Assembly (NCBI RefSeq): GCF_017052465.1
Contig: NZ_JAFHKT010000102.1
Coordinates: forward strand, 1 to 52,168
Direction of reading: 5' to 3'
Length of the DNA: 52,168 nt
Source: Arthrobacter pascens
Lineage (GTDB): Bacteria > Actinomycetota > Actinomycetes > Actinomycetales > Micrococcaceae
Shown here: one piece after another, positions 45,262-52,168 of the stretch
How positions within the stretch are numbered: position 1 is the first letter of the stretch
Layout of the letters: every line of letters starts with the position of its first letter
The notes under the pieces: generated by a model
The model's input: only the letters and a program-made list of their open reading frames with translations
Told to the model about the DNA's origin: nothing
Database searches by the model: none
Translations under genes and position numbers: made by a program

Positions 45262-45597
45262 CTATGCTTCCTCGTTGATCACATTCTTGATCGTATCGAA
45301 ACTGCCGAGTCGAACGGACTCAAGCAGGAAAGCGTCGAACTGTTTTTGGACTGTCGGGTCATCGACACGCGGCAGGTCAATCGGTATACCGCTCCATTCG
45401 ATGAGCAGCAGGAATTGCCGGCCGAGATCGAGGGGATCGCTTGCGTGCTCGCGTGAGCGGCGAAGCAGGCGGATCGAATGCCACTGGCCCGACCGTGTGG
45501 GGCCAGCGTGGAGGGCAGGTAGGTAGCGCTCGCGCGCGAAGTCCTCGAACGCATTGGCCTGAAGATGAGAGCCGAGCGTCCATTGGTAAATAATCAT
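45262..45597 (-). CDS. Small protein of unknown function
   Basis: A 111-residue protein if started at the ATG at 45597; the open frame extends upstream but that part reads as the end of the neighbouring fragment. Visible blocks are MIIYQWTLGSHLQANAFEDF, RERYLPALHAGPTRSGQWHS, DLGRQFLLLIEWSGIPIDLP and AFLLESVRLGSFDTIKNVIN. A weak AAGG lies 12 bases upstream. The pattern (ferredoxin-like alpha-beta with a QFLLLIEW strand) suggests a small globular protein. I do not recognise the family. Confidence 0.55.
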   Translation of the reverse strand: MIIYQWTLGSHLQANAFEDFARERYLPALHAGPTRSGQWHSIRLLRRSREHASDPLDLGRQFLLLIEWSGIPIDLPRVDDPTVQKQFDAFLLESVRLGSFDTIKNVINEEA

Positions 45598-45616
45598 TTT
45601 CGATAGATACCTTCTG

Positions 45617-46045
45617 CTAAAAACTGGGGACCGACGCATCAGCGGTCCGACTATAATCGGGAGTGCCTGGCCCGTTGTGAAGTGGGCAGGCGCCCCAATT
45701 CCATATCCCGCAGAGGCGGGCGCTTTTCTTATGACCACAGGGCTTTCCAGCTGGCGGGACAACCAAGCCATCATCGGTCAGACCGCGGCTGCGCTGGAAT
45801 TCTCGGATCGCAGCGTCGCTTTGCTCTCCTAACCAGCCGTCCATAGTTATGGACTGTCCCAACTCCTGTAGCCGTCCTTGAATTGCTAGTACGCTTACTC
45901 GATCAGCTTCTCCCGCCTTGCCGTCGTGGATCACATCACTCGCGCGTGAGCCGAACATATGGCCCGATGGTAGAGGAAAGGGGCGCGCGTTCGTTTTCAG
46001 TCCAGGTCCGACGCTAGGTCTGGCACTTTGGGCAGGCGTTTGCAA
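45617..46045 (-). pseudogene. Truncated PGBD fragment
   Basis: The frame contains FPLPSGHMFGSRASDVIHDG, DRVSVLAIQGRLQELGQSIT, DGWLGEQSDAAIREFQRSRG and LTDDGLV. It then runs into unrelated sequence where a GPxTW end would be expected. It is closely similar to the frameshifted gene at 42448-43000. Its upstream end overlaps the C-terminal codons of the 491-residue gene, implying a deletion or a fused junction. Confidence 0.55.
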
Positions 46046-47472
46046 ATAAAGGCGAGGATCGACATCTCGTCTCGCGGCGGGGGAACCGGTGGAGACGGAG
46101 GCGGCGACGGTGGTGCCGGAGCTGGGATGCCCAAGAGCTCCGGCCGGATACGGATGACCGGGTTGGTCAAGATGTGGCCGTCCAGCTGGATGGGGCGCCG
46201 TCTGGCGATCGGCGCCTCAGCCGGGGTGGCTCGGCGCAGCGCCGACAGCTGGAGGAAACTGTTGCGCTCGAGCGCCCGGAAAGCCCGCGGCGTGACCGCT
46301 GGCGTCGGAGCGGAAGCCTCCGGCTGTACCGTCCGGCGGGCGATCCGTGCCGCGATGCCCGGATCGACGCGCAGGTTGGGTCGCAGTGTCAGGCGCGCCG
46401 GATTGAGTGTGAAGCGCAGGTCCTGGAAGGTCCTGTCGGTGCTGGCGGCCTGTTCGATCACTTCAATATTGCGGACAAACACACAAGCCGAAACATAGGC
46501 CGGGCACGCGCCCGTCGGCGGGTCCCCGCCGTCGCTGAGTTGGAGATCCGGATCGCTGCTGCGCCAAATGCCCGACGTCAGTGCCTCGGGGCGGAACCAG
46601 GCCCGCACCATCGCGACCGAGCGGTATTCGAACGACATGCGCTCGATCCCGGTGCCGCCATCGTCGTCAAGCACCCGCTTGAGCGCTTCGGGCGCCTCAT
46701 CGACCAGGGTTCGCATCTCGCTGGCGGACAGATCGAAGGTGAGCCAGTCTTGGTCGGCGAAGTTGCGCGGCGAAAATCCGGTCGGCGCATACTGGTTGCC
46801 GCCCGCCTCGGTGATCATGTCGATATCGGGGTTGAAGGCCTGTGTCCATTCGGCCCACCGCAGGCCCGGGTCACGAAGCGCTGCTTGGCGCCGGGCTTGT
46901 AGTGCCGCCTCAATCGCAGCGCGGCCACCCAGTGTTTCCCAGGCGCTAGCGGCCGCGTCTATCGCGGCGCGCAGCGCCGGCTCATCGACTTCGGTCCAGT
47001 GTTGTCGTTCGGCAGGGTCTTGGCTGAGTTCGCCGGTCAGCTTGTGTGCTGCGTAGTCTTCGCGCGCCATGATCCACGAATCGCGATACTGCCGATAGCG
47101 CTTCAGCGCCTCGCTCTCGACCCGGGTACCGTCAGGTCCCGCCTCGTACAAAACATCAGCGGCTGCCGGCCCCCCGCCGCTGTCCGCTCGTGCGGCGCCT
47201 ACCTCGGCTCGGCTAAGGACATCGCGATAGACATCCCACAGCATCCGGTCCGTCGCGGTCGCGACCATGTCGGTGGGCAGGAAATTCACGGTCCGGGCAA
47301 AGTCCCCCGCTGCGGCATAATCAGCGGCCGTGGCTGGCGCGGCGAGAGCCGCCAGTTCCGCCGCGGTGAAACCTATCGGCGCCAACAGCGGGAAGCTCAG
47401 CATCACGCTGGTATCGACGGCGAACACGCGTTTCGCCTTTTCGATCAGCGCGAGTTGCACGAATGCGTCCAT
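45997..47472 (-). CDS. Unrecognised 491-residue protein, paralogous in part to its neighbour
   Basis: The ATG at 47472 follows AAAGGGGA by seven bases. The N-terminal two thirds are helical and acidic (ALIEKAKRVFAVDTSVMLSF, LGGRAAIEAALQARRQAALR). Residues 279-338 hold a module shared with the next protein upstream: MSFEYRSVAMVRAWFRPEAL, SGIWRSSDPDLQLSDGGDPP, GACPAYVSACVFVRNIEV. A Pro-rich end (APAPPSPPPSPPVPPP) leads to a tail that may be altered by the junction with the PGBD fragment. Codon choice and base texture differ from both the eCIS core and the other flank genes. Together with the 536-residue gene it looks like an imported two-gene unit. No signal peptide. Function unknown. Confidence 0.7.
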   Translation of the reverse strand: MDAFVQLALIEKAKRVFAVDTSVMLSFPLLAPIGFTAAELAALAAPATAADYAAAGDFARTVNFLPTDMVATATDRMLWDVYRDVLSRAEVGAARADSGGGPAAADVLYEAGPDGTRVESEALKRYRQYRDSWIMAREDYAAHKLTGELSQDPAERQHWTEVDEPALRAAIDAAASAWETLGGRAAIEAALQARRQAALRDPGLRWAEWTQAFNPDIDMITEAGGNQYAPTGFSPRNFADQDWLTFDLSASEMRTLVDEAPEALKRVLDDDGGTGIERMSFEYRSVAMVRAWFRPEALTSGIWRSSDPDLQLSDGGDPPTGACPAYVSACVFVRNIEVIEQAASTDRTFQDLRFTLNPARLTLRPNLRVDPGIAARIARRTVQPEASAPTPAVTPRAFRALERNSFLQLSALRRATPAEAPIARRRPIQLDGHILTNPVIRIRPELLGIPAPAPPSPPPSPPVPPPRDEMSILAFICKRLPKVPDLASDLD

Positions 47473-47496
47473 GGCGTATGTCCCCTTTCCGCTACC

Positions 47497-49107
47497 TCAG
47501 ATCCAGGCGTCGGCGGGAATATCGGCTGATGGGTTCGGGCTCTGCGGCATCACGTGGCATTTGAAGCCGATTAGCTGCATCCCGTCAATGGACATCGTGT
47601 TGTTTTCAAACTTGAACCCGTAATCGCGCGCCGTATCACCCGATCCGGAACGATGTGAGCCACTGCCCCCCACGAAGAACGGGCCGAAGGAAAAGGAGCC
47701 GCCAGCGCTGGTCGACTGGGAGTTCGCGTTGTTCACAAAATCCGAAAAGCCATGGCTCTCGCCGAATTTCAGCGACAGCTTGCGCACGAAGATCGCACTG
47801 GTCGCATAGGCCGGCAACTTGCCGTTGGGCGGTGAGCCACCATCCGAAAGGCGATCGCCCTTCACCACCACATTGTTCTGATCGAACCGCCAGTAATGGC
47901 TGGTGAGAAAGGCCGTGCGAAACCAAGGGCGCGCGATCGGGATCTGGGCGATCTCGAAAGTCATATCGACATGGCTATTGTCGAATGTACCGTGGTATTC
48001 GCTGTGGCTACTCGATACCGAGTGCGAGCCGCTGGCGCCGAAACCCCAAAAACTGAAGCCGCCCCCGCCGCTGGACTGCGACCACTTATAACTGGAGTTG
48101 GAGTGGCTCTCGTAATCTCCAGCCGAGAAGCCGAACCGAGTCCAGCCATTCGAAGTGGCGAAACTGCCCGGAACCAGCGAAGTGAAGAAAAAGTCGCTGC
48201 CCGAGACCGGCGAGGTTAGCCGCGCCTTCTCCAGGTCCTCGACATATTGTTGCTTCAACAGCGACATATCGCGACGCCCGACCCCTTCGAAGAAGGCGGC
48301 GATCTTCTCGTAATCGAGCTTATGGCCAGCGGTCTCCCAGTCCGTCATTGCGGCGCGGACGTTGTTGCGATAGGTATTGGCGTTGTTCGCAAAGTCATGG
48401 ACCGCGCGGGAATTCGTGGCGGTCAGTGCGTCGATCTTACGGGCATTATATTCAAGCGCCGCATCGTTATACGCCTTCATTTTCGCGAAATAGGCAGTGA
48501 CTAGGTCGCTGGGGCCCGATGATTCGGTTTCATCCCCAGAAATTATGTCCTTGGTCTTGACCGTCTTTGTCAGCAGGCCGTTGAGCCGCTCAATCTGAGC
48601 GACCGTTTCCGGCGGCAAATCGACCTTCATCACCTGGCTCATCCGCAGCGTGTAGTCATAGACGTCCGACAGCGTGCCATCGTTGTTCTGAACGGCCATT
48701 TTCGCGAACTGATCGTTGGTGCCGGCCGCGACATCCGGTACGAAGTCAAGCAGCCGTGCCATGTTCTCGGCCTGCATGTAGAGGCGCATGGTGTCCTGCG
48801 CCATCAGCCCGTTGAGCTGCTCCGGTGTCAGAGGCGGGGCCGGAGGAGGCGGCGGCGGCGTACCGCCCGCTGCCGCGGCCGCTGCCGCTGCGCTGGGCTG
48901 CATCGCATCAACTGCGGACTTCTTAACCACGCCGGTAAGGCCCTGGGTCAAATATTCCAGGTCGCTGGGCTCGATCGGGATTCCCGGGGTGCACCAGCTG
49001 AAAAAATTGTCGTCTGATTTGGGCACGGTGTCATCGCCGTTGGTCAGCACATTATAAAGCTTGCTCATGATCGTGTTGGCAAGGACGCTGGGCTCTAAGA
49101 GGGCCAT
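47497..49107 (-). CDS. Unrecognised 536-residue protein with Ala/Pro linker and Gly/Ser-rich repeats
   Basis: The ATG at 49107 follows an AGAGAAG-like ribosome site. Regions in order: N-terminal segment (1-70); Ala/Gly/Pro linker (71-93) including AAAAAAAA and PPPPPPAPP; a helical bundle (about 94-300) with MARLLDFVPDVAAG and QIERLNGLLTKTVKTKD; a Gly/Ser-aromatic repeat (GGGFSFWGFGASGSHS, about 347-363); a module shared with the neighbour (381-447: MTFEIAQIPIARPWFRTAFL, SHYWRFDQNN, LSDGGSPPNGKLPAYATSAI); then a second Gly/Ser-aromatic copy (GGSFSFGPFFVGGSGSHR). A helical stalk followed by amphipathic Gly/Ser strands could suit a pore-forming or membrane-active protein, but this is a guess. 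The stop lies 24 bases before the 491-residue gene, so the two are cotranscribed. Confidence 0.7.
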   Translation of the reverse strand: MALLEPSVLANTIMSKLYNVLTNGDDTVPKSDDNFFSWCTPGIPIEPSDLEYLTQGLTGVVKKSAVDAMQPSAAAAAAAAGGTPPPPPPAPPLTPEQLNGLMAQDTMRLYMQAENMARLLDFVPDVAAGTNDQFAKMAVQNNDGTLSDVYDYTLRMSQVMKVDLPPETVAQIERLNGLLTKTVKTKDIISGDETESSGPSDLVTAYFAKMKAYNDAALEYNARKIDALTATNSRAVHDFANNANTYRNNVRAAMTDWETAGHKLDYEKIAAFFEGVGRRDMSLLKQQYVEDLEKARLTSPVSGSDFFFTSLVPGSFATSNGWTRFGFSAGDYESHSNSSYKWSQSSGGGGFSFWGFGASGSHSVSSSHSEYHGTFDNSHVDMTFEIAQIPIARPWFRTAFLTSHYWRFDQNNVVVKGDRLSDGGSPPNGKLPAYATSAIFVRKLSLKFGESHGFSDFVNNANSQSTSAGGSFSFGPFFVGGSGSHRSGSGDTARDYGFKFENNTMSIDGMQLIGFKCHVMPQSPNPSADIPADAWI

Positions 49108-49153
49108 GATCTTCTCTCTACTCTCGTACTTTGATTAGGCAGTTACCATAAAC

Positions 49154-50155
49154 TCAGTACCAAAAAACCCAGACTGCCGGCGAAGTCGGCCAGGTCGACC
49201 GACCACTGTTCCCACCGTCCCCCGAGGTGTGCCCGTTGGCATCGGGCAGAGTCGTCCAGTCTTCAGCACCGGCGGTGCGGGCTTCCACGAAGGCAGAATC
49301 CCACTTGGTTTCGGTACTGCGGGTCAGCCAGAAGGACAGCTGCGCCCCTTCGTCCGGGACCGTGAAGGTTCGGGTGAGGCGTTTGTAGGAACTGTCCGCC
49401 GCCCTGGACCAGGCTAAGTCGGTGCCGGTCCGCGGTTCCGCCACTAGGGCAACGAGGTCGGGGTCCGGCGCATCCAGGTAGCTGACTCGCCCGACCTTGT
49501 ACTGATTGAAGGCCGACTGCCCGACACTGGCCGTGGCAAGGTAGGCCGCCATCGGTTCGCGCGCCTCCCACGTCCAGGTGGTCAGGCCGTCCCGGGTCCG
49601 GTTGTCGACCAAGCGCACATTGACCACGACTTCGAGCCCTTCGGGAACCGTCATCCGGACGGTGTAGGATGCCTTGTCGAGCGGATGGTCGTTGACCGGG
49701 AACCAGTTTGCTTCCACGTGCGGCTGCCCGATGACCAGGGAACCATCGTCCGTGTGGAAGAAACCAGACTGCCCGGACTGGGGGTCCCTGATACCCCGCT
49801 GCGGAGTAACGGTCAGTTCGCCGGAGCCGTGCGTGAATTCGGCCGGACGACCTCTGACTGTCAATCCGTCCATGTCCAAGGTCCTGCATGCCGTTAGCGT
49901 GATGGTCGCGGTCCCGCCCAGAATCTCGGTCAGCGGATCATAGCTGAGATCCAACACATAATGGTCGACGTCGTAGCCGCCGTTGCCGTCCAGCGAAAAG
50001 TACGGTTCCTGGGCCGATTCCGGGGATGTTTCGGTGGCCGCAGCGGCCGGGACTGGCAGCACGGCGGCGCGTAGCAGCAGTGCCGCCGGCGCGGCCGTGC
50101 GCCCACGTCCGCCTGCGGCATCAGGACCGTCGGCGGCCGGGGGCTGGGGCGACAT
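49154..50155 (-). CDS. M1-like N-terminal domain plus M6-type C-terminal domain, catalytic domain missing
   Basis: About 333 residues from the ATG at 50155, seven bases after AGGA; a start at 50209 would add 18 unlikely residues. Residues about 48-215 match the N-terminal beta domain of M1 aminopeptidases: YDVDHYVLDLSYDPLTEILG, LTVRGRPAEF, EANWFPVNDHPLDKASYTVR, TTWTWEAREPMAAYLATASV. The expected GxMEN/HExxH catalytic domain does not follow. The sequence passes instead to a C-terminal module, AQLSFWLTRSTETKWDSAFV then WTTLPDANGHTS, seen near the C-terminus of secreted actinobacterial metallopeptidases. The last 15 residues look out of register, suggesting a lost 3' end. It has the strongest SARP operator in the window (three heptamers). 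Probably a decayed or non-enzymatic binding protein. Confidence 0.65.
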   Translation of the reverse strand: MSPQPPAADGPDAAGGRGRTAAPAALLLRAAVLPVPAAAATETSPESAQEPYFSLDGNGGYDVDHYVLDLSYDPLTEILGGTATITLTACRTLDMDGLTVRGRPAEFTHGSGELTVTPQRGIRDPQSGQSGFFHTDDGSLVIGQPHVEANWFPVNDHPLDKASYTVRMTVPEGLEVVVNVRLVDNRTRDGLTTWTWEAREPMAAYLATASVGQSAFNQYKVGRVSYLDAPDPDLVALVAEPRTGTDLAWSRAADSSYKRLTRTFTVPDEGAQLSFWLTRSTETKWDSAFVEARTAGAEDWTTLPDANGHTSGDGGNSGRSTWPTSPAVWVFWY

Positions 50156-50687
50156 CGGCGATTCCTGCTTTCCTGAGTAAGTCGGCGGAGGATCCTGGCC
50201 TTCCACCAACGTGAAGCGACCCTGTTTCGCAGCTACCTTGGCACCGGCCCAGACGACTGCGGGCGCCGGGCTCCATTACACTGCCACTGGCGTTACTGGG
50301 GCGTTACTGTGCCGTTACTCCTCCGGGCCTTCCACAACGAGCTCGGCCAACTGCCTTAGAGGGGGAAGGTCCTGCAGGCCGGCCGCCCCCTCCTGGTCAA
50401 GGTCGCCTTTGCCTCACCCCGCGTTCAGGATGAACGCACCGGTGGTCAGTCGGATAGGAAAGTGGCTGAGTCTCGGAGGGCCATGGCCGCAAAGCCCACC
50501 ACTTCTTGCAACTCGCCCTCGGGTCCGACCCCGGCTACCACCCTGACCAGGCTCACCAGAGCGCATGATTTGCTCCGAATCAGTTGCCACGTCATGTCCT
50601 TACCCCGCATTCCTGCATGAACAGGTATCAGAGCGGAAATTCTGGACCAGCCGCAACCCTAGGTCCATCTAAAGAAAAATCAGCAAA
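50156..50687. other. Promoter region of the M1-like gene and non-coding sequence
   Basis: It contains the three-repeat SARP operator and then about 350 bases without a supported gene. The plus-strand frames from 50211 onward show no motif. Confidence 0.5.
50275..50319 (-). promoter_or_regulatory. SARP-type operator with three perfect heptamers, M1-like gene
   Basis: CGTTACT is found on the plus strand at 50291-50297, 50302-50308 and 50313-50319: three identical heptamers with 11-bp periods, reading AGTAACG toward the minus-strand gene. After ten bases comes TGTAAT (50280-50275), five of six matches to the consensus -10 box. It is the cleanest copy of the motif in the window. Confidence 0.75.
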
Positions 50688-50942
50688 TCATGTTGTGAGC
50701 GGCCCTAGCCACCATGAAGTGGTGAACAAGAAAACCCAAGGGTCGTCATCGTCGAAGAAGACCTTGATTCCTAACTTAATGAGACAGTCGCGCAGCATCG
50801 GAGCCGGCCCGCGACGCGGGTTCTCCGCCATTCGCTGGTGACTCTGATCGAGCCAGGCGTGACTGAGGAACACGGCACCAGATCCGGCCGTACCACCCCC
50901 TCGACACCGAGGGCTGCTGAGACAATCAGTCCAAGATGTCAA
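50688..50942 (-). pseudogene. TIR-like domain fragment
   Basis: A minus-strand frame reads GAVFLSHAWLDQSHQRMAEN, then APMLRDCLIKLGIKVFFDDD. That is the first strand, helix and second strand of a TIR fold (hFLSHAxxD ... LxxxGIxVFFD). The frame then ends, and the catalytic-glutamate half is missing. TIR domains in bacteria are usually NAD-consuming immune effectors. Confidence 0.5.
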
Positions 50943-51002
50943 CTTCAGTAAAGCTGGTCGACCATGCAGACCGAAAGGTCCGTTGCCCGAACCGCACAGG
51001 AT

Positions 51003-51442
51003 CTATTCAAGACGCTGAGTGTCGCCGGCGAAGGCCCGCATGTAGGACGCCCAGTTGGCCAATGATTTCGATACGGTGAGCGGGAGGACCGCGCCTTTGT
51101 GATTGCCCCTGAGTAGATGGCTCCTAACCTGGTCACCCGTTTCCTGGTAGATCCGCACTCCTACCACCTCGGCGACGCAGTGCCCAAACACCAGGGGCCT
51201 GACCGGGTTCGCCACCGAGTACGGCGAGGAGTTCCACCGCATTGAAGCCCTGAACCCAGGTTGCCCGGAAACCTCGGGATCGAGATGCGATCCGCCATTT
51301 CAACGTAAAGCTTGTACTGCTCCATGATGGCGGCCTGATACTTGTCGTCGTGCGCGAAGTACACCATAATCACGGCCTCGTCGGTCCAGAGGCTCGAATT
51401 GACATCACTTGGTTGCGCCGGATCGGCAATCTTGAAATACAT
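51003..51442 (-). pseudogene. Frameshifted gene of unknown family
   Basis: The ATG at 51442 with GAGG nine bases upstream starts a frame reading IADPAQPSDVNSSLWTDEAV, IMVYFAHDDKYQAAIMEQYK and DRISIPRFPGNLGSG. Near 51225-51245 the reading must change frame to continue with YSVANPVRPLVFGHCVAEVV, GVRIYQETGDQVRSHLLRGN and HKGAVLPLTVSKSLANWAS to a stop at 51003. The restored protein would be about 145 residues. I do not recognise it. Confidence 0.5.
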
Positions 51443-51851
51443 GTTTCAAAACCTCATGGATCCAGTGTTCCGCGAAACCCCGCCCCGCGTGCACGCATCG
51501 CGCCCACCGGTCTTCACAGTGGAGCGCCACGTTCCGCCCGCGCTTGTGGATCCCAAGCATTCGGAAATCCTCTGCCCAGATGTTTCGTCGCCAGCCCAAG
51601 CCCGCTCACCTGCACAACGCGAGAGACCCTATTTATTAGACAATCTGAGCCTTCGCGCCAGTCCATCCTCTCGTTCTTGCGGCTAGGGCCTGGCCGCGAC
51701 GGGGTTTGAACTGGAATTTCGGTCATTTGAGTTTTCTGGCTCCACTCCACGGGAACCCGCACGTCGGGAGAGTTCAGAGAAATCCCATTGCACTCCAATA
51801 ATTTCCCCATACCACTGTCCATGGGGGGCAAAGCGGTGCCAGTCTGGGACC
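51443..51851. other. Intergenic stretch, no supported gene
   Basis: Only short shadow-like frames on both strands. It contains the leader of the SnoaL-like fragment at 51852. Confidence 0.45.
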
Positions 51852-52028
51852 ATGAAAACCGACATTGACGAGTTGACCGAATTGAATATCCGCATCGGGC
51901 AGGAAGAATCTGCCGGCAAACGCGAATACTTTGAGGAGAAAGTCCTTGCCGCGGCCTTCGCTATGAGGCGCGGCCTGACGGGCGGCGTGGTGGACAGGGC
52001 AGCATTCCTGGATGCCGTGAAACCTAGT
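51852..52028 (+). pseudogene. N-terminal fragment of a SnoaL/DUF4440-like protein, cut by an IS
   Basis: The first 59 codons read MKTDIDELTELNIRIGQEES, EEKVLAAAFAMRRGLTGGVV and DRAAFLDAVKPS. That is the opening helix pair of small NTF2-fold SnoaL/DUF4440 proteins, normally about 120-140 residues. Resemblance stops at codon 59, and the open frame runs to 52070 through what is probably IS sequence. Confidence 0.55.
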
Positions 52029-52074
52029 TGTATTTCCCACGGAGGTTGTGAACAGCGTGGCGTGATGTAAGAAA

Positions 52075-52133
52075 CGAGAGCCTCCGGTATCGATTTGGGT
52101 TACCACACTCATCTCGACGCCAGGAGGCTCTCG
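52075..52133 (+). repeat. Perfect 11-bp inverted repeat over the transposase ribosome site
   Basis: CGAGAGCCTCC at 52075-52085 is exactly complementary to GGAGGCTCTCG at 52123-52133, with a 37-base loop. The right arm contains the GGAGG ribosome site and the first base of the GTG start. In a transcript reading in from outside, the stem would hide the start. Starting transcription inside the element, past the left arm, would free it. Confidence 0.6.
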
Positions 52134-52168
52134 TGTCCTACGTTACCCATGCCAACGCTGACCTGACA
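52133..52168 (+). CDS. IS481-type transposase, first 12 codons
   Basis: The GTG at 52133 follows GGAGG by five bases. The 12 visible codons give VSYVTHANADLT, closely resembling the (V/M)S.VTHANAxLT opening of IS481-family DDE transposases in actinomycetes. The gene runs off the window. Assignment rests on this short N-terminus and the leader structure. Confidence 0.6.
   Translation, partial: MSYVTHANADLT

Larger units (their letters stand above)
52029..52168 (+). mobile_element. Left end of an IS481-family-like insertion sequence (partial)
   Basis: From about 52029 (TGTATTTCCCAC...) the sequence no longer fits the interrupted SnoaL-like gene. A leader follows, then a transposase start at 52133. 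IS481 elements typically begin TGT. The exact terminal repeat cannot be confirmed because the right end lies outside the window. Confidence 0.5.

Noticed and set aside
1..52168. tRNA or rRNA genes, CRISPR arrays, integrase genes and attachment-site repeats at the eCIS borders
   Set aside because: None was found on reading. A short direct repeat at the borders could have escaped notice without an alignment tool.

Overview
The window is actinomycete DNA. It is GC-rich, with SARP/BTAD and LuxR regulators, an IS481-type element, and tightly overlapping genes with GTG/TTG starts. It has two kinds of sequence. The centre (about 8350 to 33165) is a very GC-rich, intact, single-strand operon for an extracellular contractile injection system (eCIS, phage-tail-like). 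The flanks (1 to about 8350 and about 33165 to 52168) are visibly less GC-rich. They carry larger accessory genes among many truncated or frameshifted remnants.

Left flank: the C-terminal remnant of a CHAT-family protein, a small conserved-looking ORF, a SARP-like activator (minus strand), a broken peptidoglycan-binding gene, and a 1152-residue protein with an N-terminal beta-propeller, an IPT/TIG domain and an M6-like zinc-protease motif. Just before the core, an alpha/beta-hydrolase gene is frameshifted and cut short where the eCIS operon begins.

Core: a LuxR-type regulator, sheath, tube, a zinc-ribbon tail protein, a proline-rich protein, DUF4255/Afp16-like cap, an Afp15-like AAA+ ATPase with an altered Walker B, a small ORF, a 1113-residue DUF4157-HNH-beta-rich candidate effector, CIS tube/adaptor protein, LysM-like protein, gp27-like hub, gp5-like spike, PAAR tip, gp25 wedge, two baseplate-J proteins, a tail protein I and a DUF6519 protein. 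Almost every junction is a 4-base ATGA/GTGA overlap, so this is one translationally coupled operon.

Right flank: a broken gene at the junction, a DUF4231/SLATT-like membrane protein, a CBS-domain membrane protein divergent from a KAP-family NTPase, then a minus-strand series. The series holds an M15 peptidase, a frameshifted peptidoglycan-binding gene, a GH24-type lysozyme, an amidase with two TIG domains, small ORFs, two large unrecognised proteins that share a C-terminal module, and an M1-like protein without a catalytic domain. TIR-like and SnoaL/DUF4440-like fragments follow. An IS481-family transposase begins at the right edge.

The most interesting signal is regulatory. Five promoters in the flanks carry the heptamer AGTAACG (or GATAACG) as direct repeats with exact 11-bp spacing. 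They are always oriented toward the downstream gene, and a TAnnnT-like -10 box begins 9 bp (once 10 bp) after the last repeat. This is the classical architecture of a SARP operator. A SARP gene lies in the same window, and the targets are the M6-like protease, the hydrolase remnant, the CBS protein, the KAP NTPase and the M1-like protein. The operator of the broken hydrolase now points straight into the LuxR-eCIS operon. The injection system may therefore have been captured into a SARP regulon of candidate effectors.
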